Numbered from the stretch's first letter, positions 44,351 through 52,749 are shown. The stretch: DNA of 64,000 nt from Salinibacterium sp. NG253 (GCF_015864945.1 NZ_JADYWF010000001.1:1736378-1800377), one strand, 5' to 3'. Made by a program: numbers and translations. The notes: generated by a model from the sequence alone, not told the origin.

Positions 44351-45329
44351 GACGGCGCTGCTTCAACAGAAGGGCAATGAAGACGATCGCGCCCACGACA
44401 CCCAAGATGAGCGACACGGGAACTTCGAACGGCATGATGATCGTGCGGCCGACGATGTCGCACACCGTCACGATCGCGATGCCCAGCAGGCACACCCAGG
44501 GGAGGTTGCTGCGCAGATCGTCGCCACGGAACATCGACACGATGTTGGGAACGATGAGGCCGAGGAACGGCAGATTGCCCACGACAACTGTCACGACTCC
44601 GGTCGCGACTGCGATGAGCGCGGTGCCGATGAGCAAAATCTGGTTGTAGTTCACGCCGACGTTCGTCGCTATGTCTTGGCCGAGCCCCGCAACAGTGAGT
44701 CGGTCGGCGAACAGGAAGATCACAACAACGACGAGCGCAACGATCCAGAGCAGTTCGTATTGTCCGCGCATCACCGAGGTGAAGCTACCGGCGAACCACA
44801 CGGAAAGGCTCTGAAGCATGTCCGTCGAGAGAGCAATGTAGGTGGAGATGGCGCCGACCACCGAGCCGAGCATGATGCCGACGATCGGCACGATCAGCGA
44901 GGAACGCAGGGTTACGCGGCGCAAGAAGAGGAAGAACACCCCGGTGCCGATGAACGCGGCTACGACCGCACCGCTCATACGGGCGAGGATGCTGGCTCCC
45001 GGAAAGAGGATCATGACGGTGAGCAGTCCAAGACCTGCCCACTCGGTGGTGCCCGTCGTCGTCGGTTCCACGAACCGGTTCTGCGTCAGTAGCTGCATGA
45101 CGAGCCCGCTCATCGCCATTGCTGCGCCCGCGAGCACCAAGGCGATCGTTCGCGGAACGCGCGTGATGCCGAACATTCTTTGGCCGTCATCCGCCCCAAA
45201 AATGTCGTAAACACCCGTGAAGAGGGAGGCGATCAGTAGCAGAACAACACCCACCGTCGCGAGCAGGAGTTTCCAGTCGAAGAGGGTGGTCGTGTTGGCG
45301 GGCCGCCGTCGGGCCAGTGTTGACGTCAT
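44343..45329 (-). CDS. Iron-siderophore ABC permease (FecCD family) 1
   Basis: 328 residues with about nine helices: RVPRTIALVLAGAAMAMSGL followed by MQLLTQNRFVEPTTTGTTEW is the FecCD N-terminal block, VGVNYNQILLIG and VVVGNLPFLGLIVPNIVSM the C-terminal block. A 16-bp perfect hairpin separates it from the binding-protein gene. Overlaps the second permease by 8 bases. Confidence 0.92.
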   Translation of the reverse strand: MTSTLARRRPANTTTLFDWKLLLATVGVVLLLIASLFTGVYDIFGADDGQRMFGITRVPRTIALVLAGAAMAMSGLVMQLLTQNRFVEPTTTGTTEWAGLGLLTVMILFPGASILARMSGAVVAAFIGTGVFFLFLRRVTLRSSLIVPIVGIMLGSVVGAISTYIALSTDMLQSLSVWFAGSFTSVMRGQYELLWIVALVVVVIFLFADRLTVAGLGQDIATNVGVNYNQILLIGTALIAVATGVVTVVVGNLPFLGLIVPNIVSMFRGDDLRSNLPWVCLLGIAIVTVCDIVGRTIIMPFEVPVSLILGVVGAIVFIALLLKQRRRA

Positions 45330-45362
45330 CCGTGAGTGAGGGTTTCTGATTGAAGGACAGAA

Positions 45363-45410
45363 CCGTTCGGTGCTGAAGATCGCCCGCGGGCACGCTTCAG
45401 CACCGAACGG
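45363..45410 (-). terminator. 16-bp perfect hairpin between binding-protein and permease genes
   Basis: ccgttcggtgctgaag (45363-45378) pairs perfectly with 45395-45410 around a 16-base loop that is itself GC-rich. It is 11 bases after the binding-protein stop and has no long T-run; a leaky terminator or mRNA stabiliser is likely, as at 16550-16588 in the sugar ABC operon. Confidence 0.7.
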
Positions 45411-45421
45411 CGTGAGTGACG

Positions 45422-46405
45422 CTAGTTCTTGGCTTCGAGCGCGTCAGCGAGTGCGTTGAAGAACTCGGTGTACGTCTGGATGCCCTCGTTCGTGTACGTG
45501 TCAGCCGGCATGTACACGAGGTTGCTGTCTTGCACCGCGGTGACGCCCGAGAGTGCTTCGGAGTTCTCGAGAACTTCGCTGCCCTGCACGTAGGTGGGGT
45601 CGTCGGCGAGAATCGCTGCGTCGCGGTCCATGACGAGAATCCAGTCGGGGTTGGAGTCAGCGATTGCCTCTACCGAGATGTCGTCACCCTGGTGGTCTTC
45701 GCTGCTGTCATCGACATCCAGCGCGGCGGTGAAGTCGAAGATGTCGAAGAGCGGGCCGAGGGTGCGACCGACGCTCGGAGCCGAGTATCCGATCTCTCCA
45801 CCCGAGGTGATTACAGCCATCACGGAGTCGTCGGCGTTGTACGCCGCGTTAACGCGCTCGATAGCGGCGTCGAAGTCAGCGTTCAACTGTTCGGCTTCTG
45901 CCTGCTTGCCGAAGATTGCGCCAAGAACGGTGGTCTGGCGCTTGAGCTCGGCGTCGAAGGGCTCACCCTCACGCGGGTCGAGCTCAACGATCACGGCATC
46001 GGGAACGAGCTTGGCAAAGTCGTCGTGGTACTGCGCGAACCGCTGCCCGTTGATGATGACGTCGGGCTGAACAGCAACGACTGCCTCAAGGTCAGGCTCG
46101 CCGTGGTTTCCGAGGTCGATGATCGAGTCATCTTGCGTGTACGAAATCGTGCTGGGCATCAGCGCGACAGCAGCGGCGCTGAGTTCGATCCCCCAGGAGG
46201 CGAGCGTCTCAAACGTGCGGTTGTCAGTGGCAACGACCGAAGTGAACGGAGTCGCTACGGTCTGGCTGCCGTTGTTGTCCTCGAACTGAACGGATGCTTC
46301 TGCTCCGTCTGAATCTGCAGCTTCAGGGGTCGCGGTGCTGCAGGCAGCAAGCGCGAGAGCCAGTACTCCGACGAGTACTCCGTGCCGGGTTCGTGAAAAG
46401 TTCAT
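45422..46405 (-). CDS. Siderophore-binding lipoprotein
   Basis: 327 residues with a signal peptide and lipobox LAAC (Cys22), then the FepB/FhuD-type fold: VATDNRTFETLASWGIEL, EPDLEAVVAVQPDVIINGQRF (the typical 'E-x-I-x-x-L-x-P-D' helix) and GGEIGYSAPSVGRTLGPLFD. It captures ferric siderophore outside the cell. ATG 46405 follows aaggacacc. First gene of the iron operon; the iron box and an unusual hairpin lie upstream. Confidence 0.92.
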   Translation of the reverse strand: MNFSRTRHGVLVGVLALALAACSTATPEAADSDGAEASVQFEDNNGSQTVATPFTSVVATDNRTFETLASWGIELSAAAVALMPSTISYTQDDSIIDLGNHGEPDLEAVVAVQPDVIINGQRFAQYHDDFAKLVPDAVIVELDPREGEPFDAELKRQTTVLGAIFGKQAEAEQLNADFDAAIERVNAAYNADDSVMAVITSGGEIGYSAPSVGRTLGPLFDIFDFTAALDVDDSSEDHQGDDISVEAIADSNPDWILVMDRDAAILADDPTYVQGSEVLENSEALSGVTAVQDSNLVYMPADTYTNEGIQTYTEFFNALADALEAKN

Positions 46406-46452
46406 GGTGTCCTTAGTTATTTCGGATGACCGAAAGCGGTCGGGCATAAAAA

Positions 46453-46480
46453 GGCAACACCCGCTGCAGCGAGTGTTGCT
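46453..46480 (-). terminator. Hairpin with T-run between the iron box and the siderophore operon
   Basis: Read leftward: agcaacactcgctgcagcgg then gtgttgcc, an almost perfect self-complementary stem, followed by CTTTTTATG. It looks like an intrinsic terminator. Its position just downstream of the iron box but upstream of the first gene would make it either a leader attenuator or the terminator of the gene at 46627. Confidence 0.55.
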
Positions 46481-46498
46481 TAGGTAAGCCTAACCTTA
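46480..46498. promoter_or_regulatory. Iron box (DtxR/IdeR-type operator)
   Basis: TTAGGTAAGCCTAACCTTA matches the consensus TTAGGTTAGGCTAACCTAA at most positions and is palindromic. It lies 75 bases before the siderophore-binding lipoprotein start and about 28 bases before a rightward GTG with a good ribosome binding site. Confidence 0.8.
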
Positions 46499-46526
46499 AT
46501 AAAGACTGGGAGTCAAAGGAGTTTCA

Positions 46527-46712
46527 GTGTCTAACGGCATGAACTTCTGGGCGCGCCAAAGAGGTCGATCGGGGCGCACTTCAGCCGTTTCAGGCGGGTG
46601 CACAGTCCCCCGTGCGTCAGAGCACACTAGTGCGAGGCGTCGCGGTCCTGCTCATCCATGTCAAGAAGTTCGTCCTTATCGGGACGAACGGCGAGCACGA
46701 GCATTGCGATAA
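46527..46712 (+). CDS. Possible short ORF divergent from the siderophore operon
   Basis: A GTG at 46527 follows caaaggag with five-base spacing, an unusually good ribosome binding site, and opens a 61-codon frame starting MSNGMNFWARQRGRSG. After about residue 25 the frame is antisense to the small membrane gene at 46627 and loses protein character. It may be the broken 5' end of an iron-box-controlled gene such as a siderophore reductase, or a short leader peptide. Confidence 0.25.
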   Translation: MSNGMNFWARQRGRSGRTSAVSGGCTVPRASEHTSARRRGPAHPCQEVRPYRDERRARALR

Positions 46713-46872
46713 CAACAAGCGAGACGATGAACGCAACCCCAGTGAAGATGAGGGCAAGCATCAGTTCACGGGTCGACATGAAAACGACGAGACCGGCGAA
46801 CAGCCCGAAAATCGCGGAAAGACCGAGCATTTCGGCTGGACGCGTGCGGTCACGCTTGTCTGGGGAGGCCAC
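46627..46872 (-). CDS. Small two-helix membrane protein, unknown
   Basis: 81 residues from a GTG that overlaps the stop of the upstream gene (TAGTG). Helices at about 15-33 (MLGLSAIFGLFAGLVVFMS) and 38-60, then an acidic tail (RPDKDELLDMDEQDRDASH). Likely cotranslated with the membrane protein upstream. No family recognised. Confidence 0.65.
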   Translation of the reverse strand: MASPDKRDRTRPAEMLGLSAIFGLFAGLVVFMSTRELMLALIFTGVAFIVSLVVIAMLVLAVRPDKDELLDMDEQDRDASH

Positions 46873-47516
46873 TATTCTTCTTTCTCTTGCACGGCTGCGG
46901 TTACAACATCATGATCGGTTCGACTCCACTTGAGCGAGAATGCCGCGATCACTAGGTACACACCAAGAATGGCCCAATAAGCTCCGAGAAGACCGACTAC
47001 CACAATGGATGCCGTGAGTTCTCGGTCGATTCCATCGGGTCCGGTGTAGGGCTGGCTGAATCCCGGCGGCACAAGCAGCACGATGAGCGCGAGTAGCGCG
47101 GTTAGGCCGCCGACGAAAACCCAGTCGCGGGATGACGCGTCGCGTCCCCGGCTGCGGAGACCAAGGTAGAGCTCAAGAAAACCGGTGATGGCGGCGAAGG
47201 CTGTCAGCAAGAACACGAAGTAGGCCTGGCCTCCGCCCGTCGCGACGAACGCGGCGACGGCAGTGGCGAGCGTGACGACGCTCTGCGTGATCGTGAAAGA
47301 GCGGGCGATGCCCCGGTGCGGCGACATGATGCTCGCCGTGAGAAGAACGGCGCCGACCACGAGGGTAAAGCTTGCGAGGGTGACAAGACCAAGGCGCGAC
47401 GAATGGTCGGCCGAAAACGTGATGACGATGGCCAGAGCAAGGGCGGGAATAGCGCGAGCTAGCGGCACGTACCACGCAGTGGATGCCGGCAGCGGCTCAG
47501 CGTGAGCACTAGTCAA
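46872..47516 (-). CDS. Six- to seven-helix membrane protein, unknown
   Basis: 214 residues with hydrophobic segments spread over the whole length (about 18-38, 42-60, 72-92, 97-115, 132-150, 170-195). The layout resembles HdeD/DUF308-type proteins, which come as six short helices, but the match is not strong. Followed directly by the small two-helix protein. Downstream of dnaB in the same direction with an 86-base gap. Confidence 0.65.
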   Translation of the reverse strand: MTSAHAEPLPASTAWYVPLARAIPALALAIVITFSADHSSRLGLVTLASFTLVVGAVLLTASIMSPHRGIARSFTITQSVVTLATAVAAFVATGGGQAYFVFLLTAFAAITGFLELYLGLRSRGRDASSRDWVFVGGLTALLALIVLLVPPGFSQPYTGPDGIDRELTASIVVVGLLGAYWAILGVYLVIAAFSLKWSRTDHDVVTAAVQEKEE

Positions 47517-47602
47517 GCGATCGCCTTCTTTCTCAACAAGCGGATGCTTCTAGTGTAGGCCGCTTGTGACACTCCCCTGTCGGGGATGCCAACCAGAAAC
47601 GC

Positions 47603-48991
47603 CTAGGACCCTGGCGGCAGGTCGACGAAGCGCGAGAAGTGACCGTGGAAGCCCACGGTGACGGTGCGAGTCGGTCCGTTACGGTGCTTGGCAATGATCA
47701 GGTCGGCCTCACCGGCGCGGGGGCTGTCTGCTTCGTACGCGCTTTCGCGGTGAAGCAGAATAACCATGTCGGCGTCTTGCTCGAGCGATCCCGATTCACG
47801 AAGGTCGGAGAGCGCTGGCTTCTTGTCTGCACGCTGTTCAGGTCCACGGTTCAGCTGGGAGATAGCAATGACGGGAACTTCAAGTTCCTTCGCGAGCAAC
47901 TTGAGCGCACGCGAGAACTCGCTGACCTCTTGCTGACGCGATTCAACTTTCTTACCGCTCGTCATGAGCTGCAGGTAGTCGATGATGACCATGCGCAGAC
48001 CGACCTTCTGCTTGAGCCGGCGGCACTTGGCGCGAATCTCAACGAGGGTCATGTTGGGACTGTCATCGATATACAGCGGAGCATCATTGATGCGACCACG
48101 CGTCTGAGCGATCGTGGTCCAGTCGTTGGCGTGCACCGAACCCTTACGCATGTGCTGCAGCGGAACGCTGGCCTCTGCCGACAGCAGTCGCATAGCGATT
48201 TCGCTTCGACCCATTTCGAGCGAGAACACAATCGACGGCAAATCATGGTGAATGGATGCCGCGCGAGCGAAGTCCAAACCCAGCGTCGACTTACCGATAG
48301 CGGGTCGCGCGGCCAAAATGATCAGCTGACCGGGGTGCAACCCGTTGGTCAGTTCATCGAGCTCAGCGAATCCGGTGGGAACACCGATCATCTGGCCGTC
48401 GCGGCCGCGAGCTGCTTCGATTTCGTCGATCGCGCTCTCGACGGCGGTCGTGAGGGGTACGTAGTCCTCGGTCTCGACTCCACCGGTCACGGAGTAGATC
48501 TCGGCCTGCGCGTTGTTTACGAGGTCGAGTACTTCACCTTCGCTGGCGTAACCCATCTGAACGATGCGTGTCCCCGCTTCAACAAGACGGCGAAGGACCG
48601 CTTTCTCCGTGACGATCGTCGCGTAGAAGCCGGCATTGGCTGCGGTTGGTACGAGACCAGTGAGGGTGTGAAGGTACTCAACTCCACCGGCTCGGGAGAG
48701 CTCACCTGTCTTCGTGAGCTCGTCGGTAACGGCGATGACGTCAGTGGGTTCACCGTGCGAGTAGAGGGTGAGTACTGCATTGAAGATGGTTTCGTGCTTG
48801 GGGACGTAGAAGTCGACTCCGCGTACGGTCTCGATGACGTCGGCGACAGCATCCTTGCTCAAGAGCATTCCACCGATGGCGCTTTGCTCGGCAAGGAGGT
48901 CGTGGGGAGGTACGCGGTCGCCGCGGGAGCTGCCTCGTGATTCGCCTGATTGACGCTCGTCGCCCGAAAGGCCTAGGTGCGCGATCGACAT
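47603..48991 (-). CDS. dnaB: Replicative DNA helicase
   Basis: 462 residues, full length and with no intein. N-terminal primase-interaction domain (PPHDLLAEQSAIGGMLLSKDAV), linker, then the RecA-like motor with Walker A ILAARPAIGKSTLGLDFA near 220-237, SIVFSLEMGRSEIAMRLLSAE, Walker B MVIIDYLQLMTSG and the arginine-finger region. It unwinds DNA at the replication fork. ATG follows aaggaggaaaacc. The 396-base region upstream, before the rplI end, carries DnaA-box-like repeats. Confidence 0.97.
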   Translation of the reverse strand: MSIAHLGLSGDERQSGESRGSSRGDRVPPHDLLAEQSAIGGMLLSKDAVADVIETVRGVDFYVPKHETIFNAVLTLYSHGEPTDVIAVTDELTKTGELSRAGGVEYLHTLTGLVPTAANAGFYATIVTEKAVLRRLVEAGTRIVQMGYASEGEVLDLVNNAQAEIYSVTGGVETEDYVPLTTAVESAIDEIEAARGRDGQMIGVPTGFAELDELTNGLHPGQLIILAARPAIGKSTLGLDFARAASIHHDLPSIVFSLEMGRSEIAMRLLSAEASVPLQHMRKGSVHANDWTTIAQTRGRINDAPLYIDDSPNMTLVEIRAKCRRLKQKVGLRMVIIDYLQLMTSGKKVESRQQEVSEFSRALKLLAKELEVPVIAISQLNRGPEQRADKKPALSDLRESGSLEQDADMVILLHRESAYEADSPRAGEADLIIAKHRNGPTRTVTVGFHGHFSRFVDLPPGS

Positions 48992-49119
48992 GGTTTTCCT
49001 CCTTGTGGGGCAGCTCTATTTATACGAGTAGCCCCTGACACTCGGGCAGGCTCCTCACTGGGACCCGCTCCAAGGCTGCTTTACCCTACGAAGCAGAATC
49101 AACTACCCACAACTGGGGA

Positions 49120-49317
49120 TGTGTATAAACCTGTGCACAACTCGGACGAAACGCCGACTGCTGTGTGAACAACCTGTGGAAACAACTGTGGAAACAGCGG
49201 GGAATAACCACTCGAATCGCCGTCTGACCTGCACTTTTAGTTTTCACACACAATGTGTAAAAACATGCCTAAAGTCGAGATTGAGGGTTCCGTATTTTTC
49301 GTAATCCTGTGCACAAA
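49120..49317 (-). promoter_or_regulatory. Cluster of DnaA-box-like nonamers upstream of dnaB
   Basis: On the minus strand there are TTATACACA (49120-49128), TTGTGCACA (49132-49140), TTGTTCACA (49164-49172), GTTTCCACA (49175-49183 and 49187-49195) and TTGTGCACA (49309-49317). Against TTATCCACA or the actinobacterial TTGTCCACA these are 7 or 8 of 9, all in the same direction, toward dnaB. An AT-rich imperfect palindrome, ttttcacacacaatgtgtaaaa, lies at 49241-49262. This fills most of the gap between dnaB and rplI; no gene is seen there. Confidence 0.55.
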
Positions 49318-49341
49318 AGGCTTGACAACGGGCCTTAAAAC

Positions 49342-49377
49342 ACAAGGACGACGAGCCAAGCGGCTCGTCGTCCTTGT
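49342..49377 (-). terminator. Terminator of the rpsF-ssb-rpsR-rplI operon
   Basis: acaaggacgacgagcc / ggctcgtcgtccttgt, a perfect 16-bp stem with a 4-base loop, 10 bases after the rplI stop; the minus strand continues gTGTTTTAAGG. Confidence 0.92.
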
Positions 49378-49387
49378 GATAAAACAG

Positions 49388-49840
49388 TTACTTGCTAGCA
49401 ACCACCTGAAGGGTGATCGTTGCAACGATGTCGTCACGCAGACGGATCGTAGCTTCGTGATCTCCAACAACCTTGATTGCCGACGAGATTTCAATCTTGC
49501 GCTTGTCGATGTCGCCAAGTCCTGCAGCGGCAACAGCGTCCGCTACGTGAGCGGGCTTAACTGAACCGAACAGACGTCCACCCTGACCAGCGGTCACGGT
49601 GAGCTTGACCTTGGTCGCCTGGAGGCGAGCCTTGAGGTCCTGAGCTTCTTCAAGCGTGGCGTGCTCGCGCGATGCGCGTGCTGCCTTGATGGACTCGACC
49701 TGCTTTTCGCCACCGCGAGTCCACGCCACGGCAAAGCCCTGGGGGATGAGGTAGTTACGGGCGAAGCCGTTCTTTACGTCTACAACGTCGCCAGGCGCGC
49801 CGAGACCAGTCACTTCGTGAGTGAGGATGAGCTTTGACAT
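49388..49840 (-). CDS. rplI: 50S ribosomal protein L9
   Basis: 150 residues: N-terminal RNA-binding domain ([40 protein letters not shown]), the connecting helix ([20 protein letters not shown]) and C-terminal domain ending [17 protein letters not shown]. Last gene of the operon. Confidence 0.97.
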   Translation of the reverse strand: MSKLILTHEVTGLGAPGDVVDVKNGFARNYLIPQGFAVAWTRGGEKQVESIKAARASREHATLEEAQDLKARLQATKVKLTVTAGQGGRLFGSVKPAHVADAVAAAGLGDIDKRKIEISSAIKVVGDHEATIRLRDDIVATITLQVVASK

Positions 49841-49852
49841 GTCGGTGGCTCC

Positions 49853-50116
49853 TTAACGGCCTGCGCCGGCGTAGGGCAGCAATGCCATCTCACGGGCGTT
49901 CTTGACGGCCGTGGCGATGAGACGCTGCTCCTGAACGGAAACACCGGTAATACGACGGGCGCGGATCTTTCCACGCTCGGAGATGAACTTACGAAGCGTA
50001 GCGACATCCTTGTAGTCGATAACGCCTACGCGGATCGACTTGGCTGGTGCGGCGTTCTTGCCGTCCTTGCCTTTGCGGATGGGCTTGCGGCGGTCGCCGC
50101 TGCTCTTTCCTGCCAT
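49853..50116 (-). CDS. rpsR: 30S ribosomal protein S18
   Basis: 87 residues, with the family core [20 protein letters not shown] then [20 protein letters not shown]. The zinc-binding cysteines of the C-plus form are absent. The N-terminus is Lys/Arg-rich. Forms a heterodimer with S6, encoded three genes upstream in the same operon, on the 30S platform. Confidence 0.97.
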   Translation of the reverse strand: MAGKSSGDRRKPIRKGKDGKNAAPAKSIRVGVIDYKDVATLRKFISERGKIRARRITGVSVQEQRLIATAVKNAREMALLPYAGAGR

Positions 50117-50158
50117 GAGTGTTACTTCTTTCTGTAAATAAGACTGATCGTCGAGTGC

Positions 50159-50665
50159 CTAGAAAGGCGTCTCGTCGGAGTAGTTACCAGGGGTGTTCCA
50201 TACATCGCCGGATGAGGCTGCAGGAGCGCTAGCTGCCCACGGCTCTTCCTTTGCCTGGCCGCCACCGTTTTGCTGGACTCCACGAGGAGCCGAGCTGTCA
50301 CGGGGGGCGCGGGTGATCTGCGTCGTTGCATAACGGAGGCTGGGACCGATTTCGTCGATCTCCAGTTCCATGCTCGTGCGCTTTTCGCCCTCTTTGGTTT
50401 CGTAGGAACGCTGACGAAGACGACCCTGCGCAACAACGCGGGTTCCCTTGGTCAGTGAGCTGGCAACGTGCTCGGCGAATTCACGCCAGCAGGAAGCGCG
50501 GAGGAAAAGTGCTTCTCCGTCTTTCCACTCGTTGGATGCTCGATCGAAGGTGCGCGGCGTAGAGGCAATGGTGAAGTTAGCTACGGCAAGTCCGCCCTGC
50601 GTGTAACGCAGTTCGGGGTCTGCCGTGAGGTTCCCCACGACCGTAATGACTGTTTCGCCGGCCAC
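50159..50665 (-). CDS. ssb: Single-stranded DNA-binding protein
   Basis: 168 residues. OB fold ([73 protein letters not shown] split between strands), a Gly/Ala/Pro/Gln-rich linker, and an acidic tip YSDETPF that recruits repair and replication proteins. Start is GTG two bases after the rpsF stop. Confidence 0.97.
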   Translation of the reverse strand: MAGETVITVVGNLTADPELRYTQGGLAVANFTIASTPRTFDRASNEWKDGEALFLRASCWREFAEHVASSLTKGTRVVAQGRLRQRSYETKEGEKRTSMELEIDEIGPSLRYATTQITRAPRDSSAPRGVQQNGGGQAKEEPWAASAPAASSGDVWNTPGNYSDETPF

Positions 50666-50667
50666 GG

Positions 50668-51159
50668 TTACTTAGCTTCCGCTTCAGCCTTGGCTTCGTC
50701 AGCAGGAGCAGCAGGTGCGGCAGGAGCGGCAGGAGCGGCGGGCGCCGGAGCAGCCTTAGCTTCTTCAGCAGGAGCCTTGGTTGCGGCTGCAGGAGTCTTT
50801 GCTGGAGCAGCAGCCTTGCGGGCGGCCTTCTCTTCAGCAACCTTCTTGGCAGCAGCTACCTGAGCGAACCCAGCTTCTGCACGCAGCACCTTGGTGCGCA
50901 TGACAGCTTCGCTGAGTGAGAGTTGGCGGTCGAGCTCGTCTGTTGACTTGCTCTCTGCGGTGAAGTTGACGACGGCGTAGATGCCTTCGGTCTTCTTGTT
51001 GATCTCGTAGGCCAAACGACGGCGACCCCAAATATCGATGTTATCGATGGTGCCACCGTCATTACGGATGACATTGAGGAACTTGTCGAGACTGGGAGCC
51101 ACGGTGCGTTCGTCGATCTCTGGATCGAGGATGACCATGAGTTCGTACTGATGCGTCAC
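50668..51159 (-). CDS. rpsF: 30S ribosomal protein S6, Ala-rich C-terminal extension
   Basis: 163 residues from a GTG after aaggaggtgggttt. The first 95 residues are the S6 fold ([60 protein letters not shown]). The rest, about 65 residues, is a low-complexity tail of Ala, Pro, Lys and Glu ([20 protein letters not shown]) that is far longer than in most S6 proteins. First gene of the operon; the leader contains a perfect palindrome at 51186-51204. Confidence 0.95.
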   Translation of the reverse strand: MTHQYELMVILDPEIDERTVAPSLDKFLNVIRNDGGTIDNIDIWGRRRLAYEINKKTEGIYAVVNFTAESKSTDELDRQLSLSEAVMRTKVLRAEAGFAQVAAAKKVAEEKAARKAAAPAKTPAAATKAPAEEAKAAPAPAAPAAPAAPAAPADEAKAEAEAK

Positions 51160-51185
51160 AAACCCACCTCCTTCGGACTTAAACG

Positions 51186-51204
51186 GTTACAGACGGTCTG
51201 TAAC
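51186..51204. promoter_or_regulatory. Perfect palindrome in the rpsF leader
   Basis: GTTACAGAC-G-GTCTGTAAC has perfect 9-base arms, 27 bases before the rpsF GTG. In RNA it folds as a 7-bp stem with loop ACCGU, so the CCG trinucleotide known from S6:S18 autoregulatory leaders is exposed. A second palindrome (ACTGCC-TAAA-GGCAGT) lies at 51227-51242. Either a protein operator or a ribosomal-protein leader. Confidence 0.55.
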
Positions 51205-51321
51205 AGGAGGGTGTTGACGTTCATCGAACTGCCTAAAGGCAGTCAGACAACCTGCCCAGTGTAGTTGCTCGGCGCCCCAATACTCAAGGGGAGAAGAAAA
51301 GCCGCTTTCGCTAGCGGGCGT

Positions 51322-52749
51322 CTACTGGCGGGCAGCCCACCAGGCTCGCAATCGCTTTTCTGCTTCGTCGTCGCCGAGCGGTCCTTCATCCAGACGCAGG
51401 TCGAGCAAGAACTTGTACGCCTCGCCCACATCGCGACTGGGCTTGAGGCCGAGGATCGCCATGATCTGCTCACCGTCAAGATCGGGACGAACTGCAGCAA
51501 CTCCCTCTGCCTCAGCGATAGCCGCGATGCGGTCTTCGAGATCGTCGTAGGCAAAAGACAGTCGGTCGGCCTTGCGCACATTGCGCGTGGTGACATCCGC
51601 CCGCGTAATGATGTGGAGACGTTCGAGTTGGTCACCGGCATCCCGAACGTAACGGCGCACGGCCGAATCGGTCCAGGCGCCCTCGGTGTAGCCAAAGAAC
51701 CGTAGATGCAATTCAATAAGGCGCGCCACCGACGTGATGGTCTCCTTGTCGAAGCGCAGTGCACGCAAACGCTTCGTCGCGAGCTTCGCTCCCACAACAT
51801 CGTGGTGGTGGAAAGTAACAACGCCGCCGCGCTCGATTTTGCGGGTCGATGGCTTTCCAATGTCGTGCAAAAGCGCAGCAAGACGCAGAATCAGGTCGGG
51901 GCCTTCAATGCCGGGGCGAGTCTTTTCAAGAGCGATCGCCTGACGCAACACTGTAAGGGAGTGTTCGTAGACGTCCTTATGGTGAGCATGCTCATCCACT
52001 TCAAGCTTCAAGGCGGGCACTTCAGGCAACACTTGGTCGGCGAGGCCAGTTTCGACCATGAGGCGGATGCCCGGCACCGGGTCATCCGTCTTCAACAGTT
52101 TTGTCAACTCATCGCTGACACGCTCAACGCTCACGATGTCGAGGCGTGGAGCGAGCTGCTTCATCGCGTCGACGGTCGCGGGGGAGACCGTGAAACCAAG
52201 TTGCGACGTAAACCGTGCGGCACGCATCATCCGCAGCGGGTCATCACCGAACGAGACCTCGGGGGAGCCCGGCGTTGTCAGAGTCTTGCTGAGGAGATGT
52301 TCAACGCCGCCCCACGGATCAACGAGAACGCGCTCCGGCAATCGCAACGCCATCGCGTTGACACTGAAGTCGCGACGCTCCAGATCTTTCTCGAGAGAAT
52401 CACCAAAGGCGACAACAGGCTTACGGGTCGCGCCGTCATAACTATCGGCACGGTAGGTCGTAATCTCAACCGTCTCGCCATCAATGCGGGCAGCGATCGT
52501 GCCAAAGTCCCGTCCGATATCCCACTGTGCTTCTGAAATCGGCTTCACCATGCGCATGATGTCGTCAGGGGTCGCATTAGTCGCAAAATCGAGGTCTGTG
52601 ACCTTGCGGCCCAAGAACGCATCCCGCACCGGACCACCCACGAGGGCGAGTTCGAATCCCTCGGCAGCGAAGCGCGCCGATAAGGTGGCTACGGGTTTAG
52701 AGTCGGCAAGCTGTCCGAGACTCTCGATCGCGTGGGCAACACTCTCCAT
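51322..52749 (-). CDS. cca: CCA tRNA nucleotidyltransferase
   Basis: 475 residues. The nucleotidyltransferase head contains LALVGGPVRDAFLGRKVTDLD with the catalytic GG and DxD pair, then RRDFSVNAMALRLPE, EISFGDDPLRMMRAARF, and an HD-type domain (LAALLHDIGKPSTR, FHHHDVVGAKLATKRL) that gives phosphohydrolase activity in the longer bacterial form. It adds and repairs the 3' CCA of tRNAs. The ATG at 52749 is used because the N-terminal domain begins soon after; longer frames extend into the divergent promoter. Confidence 0.93.
   Translation of the reverse strand: MESVAHAIESLGQLADSKPVATLSARFAAEGFELALVGGPVRDAFLGRKVTDLDFATNATPDDIMRMVKPISEAQWDIGRDFGTIAARIDGETVEITTYRADSYDGATRKPVVAFGDSLEKDLERRDFSVNAMALRLPERVLVDPWGGVEHLLSKTLTTPGSPEVSFGDDPLRMMRAARFTSQLGFTVSPATVDAMKQLAPRLDIVSVERVSDELTKLLKTDDPVPGIRLMVETGLADQVLPEVPALKLEVDEHAHHKDVYEHSLTVLRQAIALEKTRPGIEGPDLILRLAALLHDIGKPSTRKIERGGVVTFHHHDVVGAKLATKRLRALRFDKETITSVARLIELHLRFFGYTEGAWTDSAVRRYVRDAGDQLERLHIITRADVTTRNVRKADRLSFAYDDLEDRIAAIAEAEGVAAVRPDLDGEQIMAILGLKPSRDVGEAYKFLLDLRLDEGPLGDDEAEKRLRAWWAARQ

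Noticed and set aside
47639-48940. 433-codon open frame antisense to dnaB
   Set aside because: It mirrors dnaB codon periodicity in a GC-rich gene; its translation has no recognisable domain and dnaB is certain.
52641-52665. cgagggcgagttcgaatccc, resembling a tRNA T-arm
   Set aside because: No acceptor or anticodon arms can be placed around it; the bases encode the conserved N-terminus of the CCA-adding enzyme.
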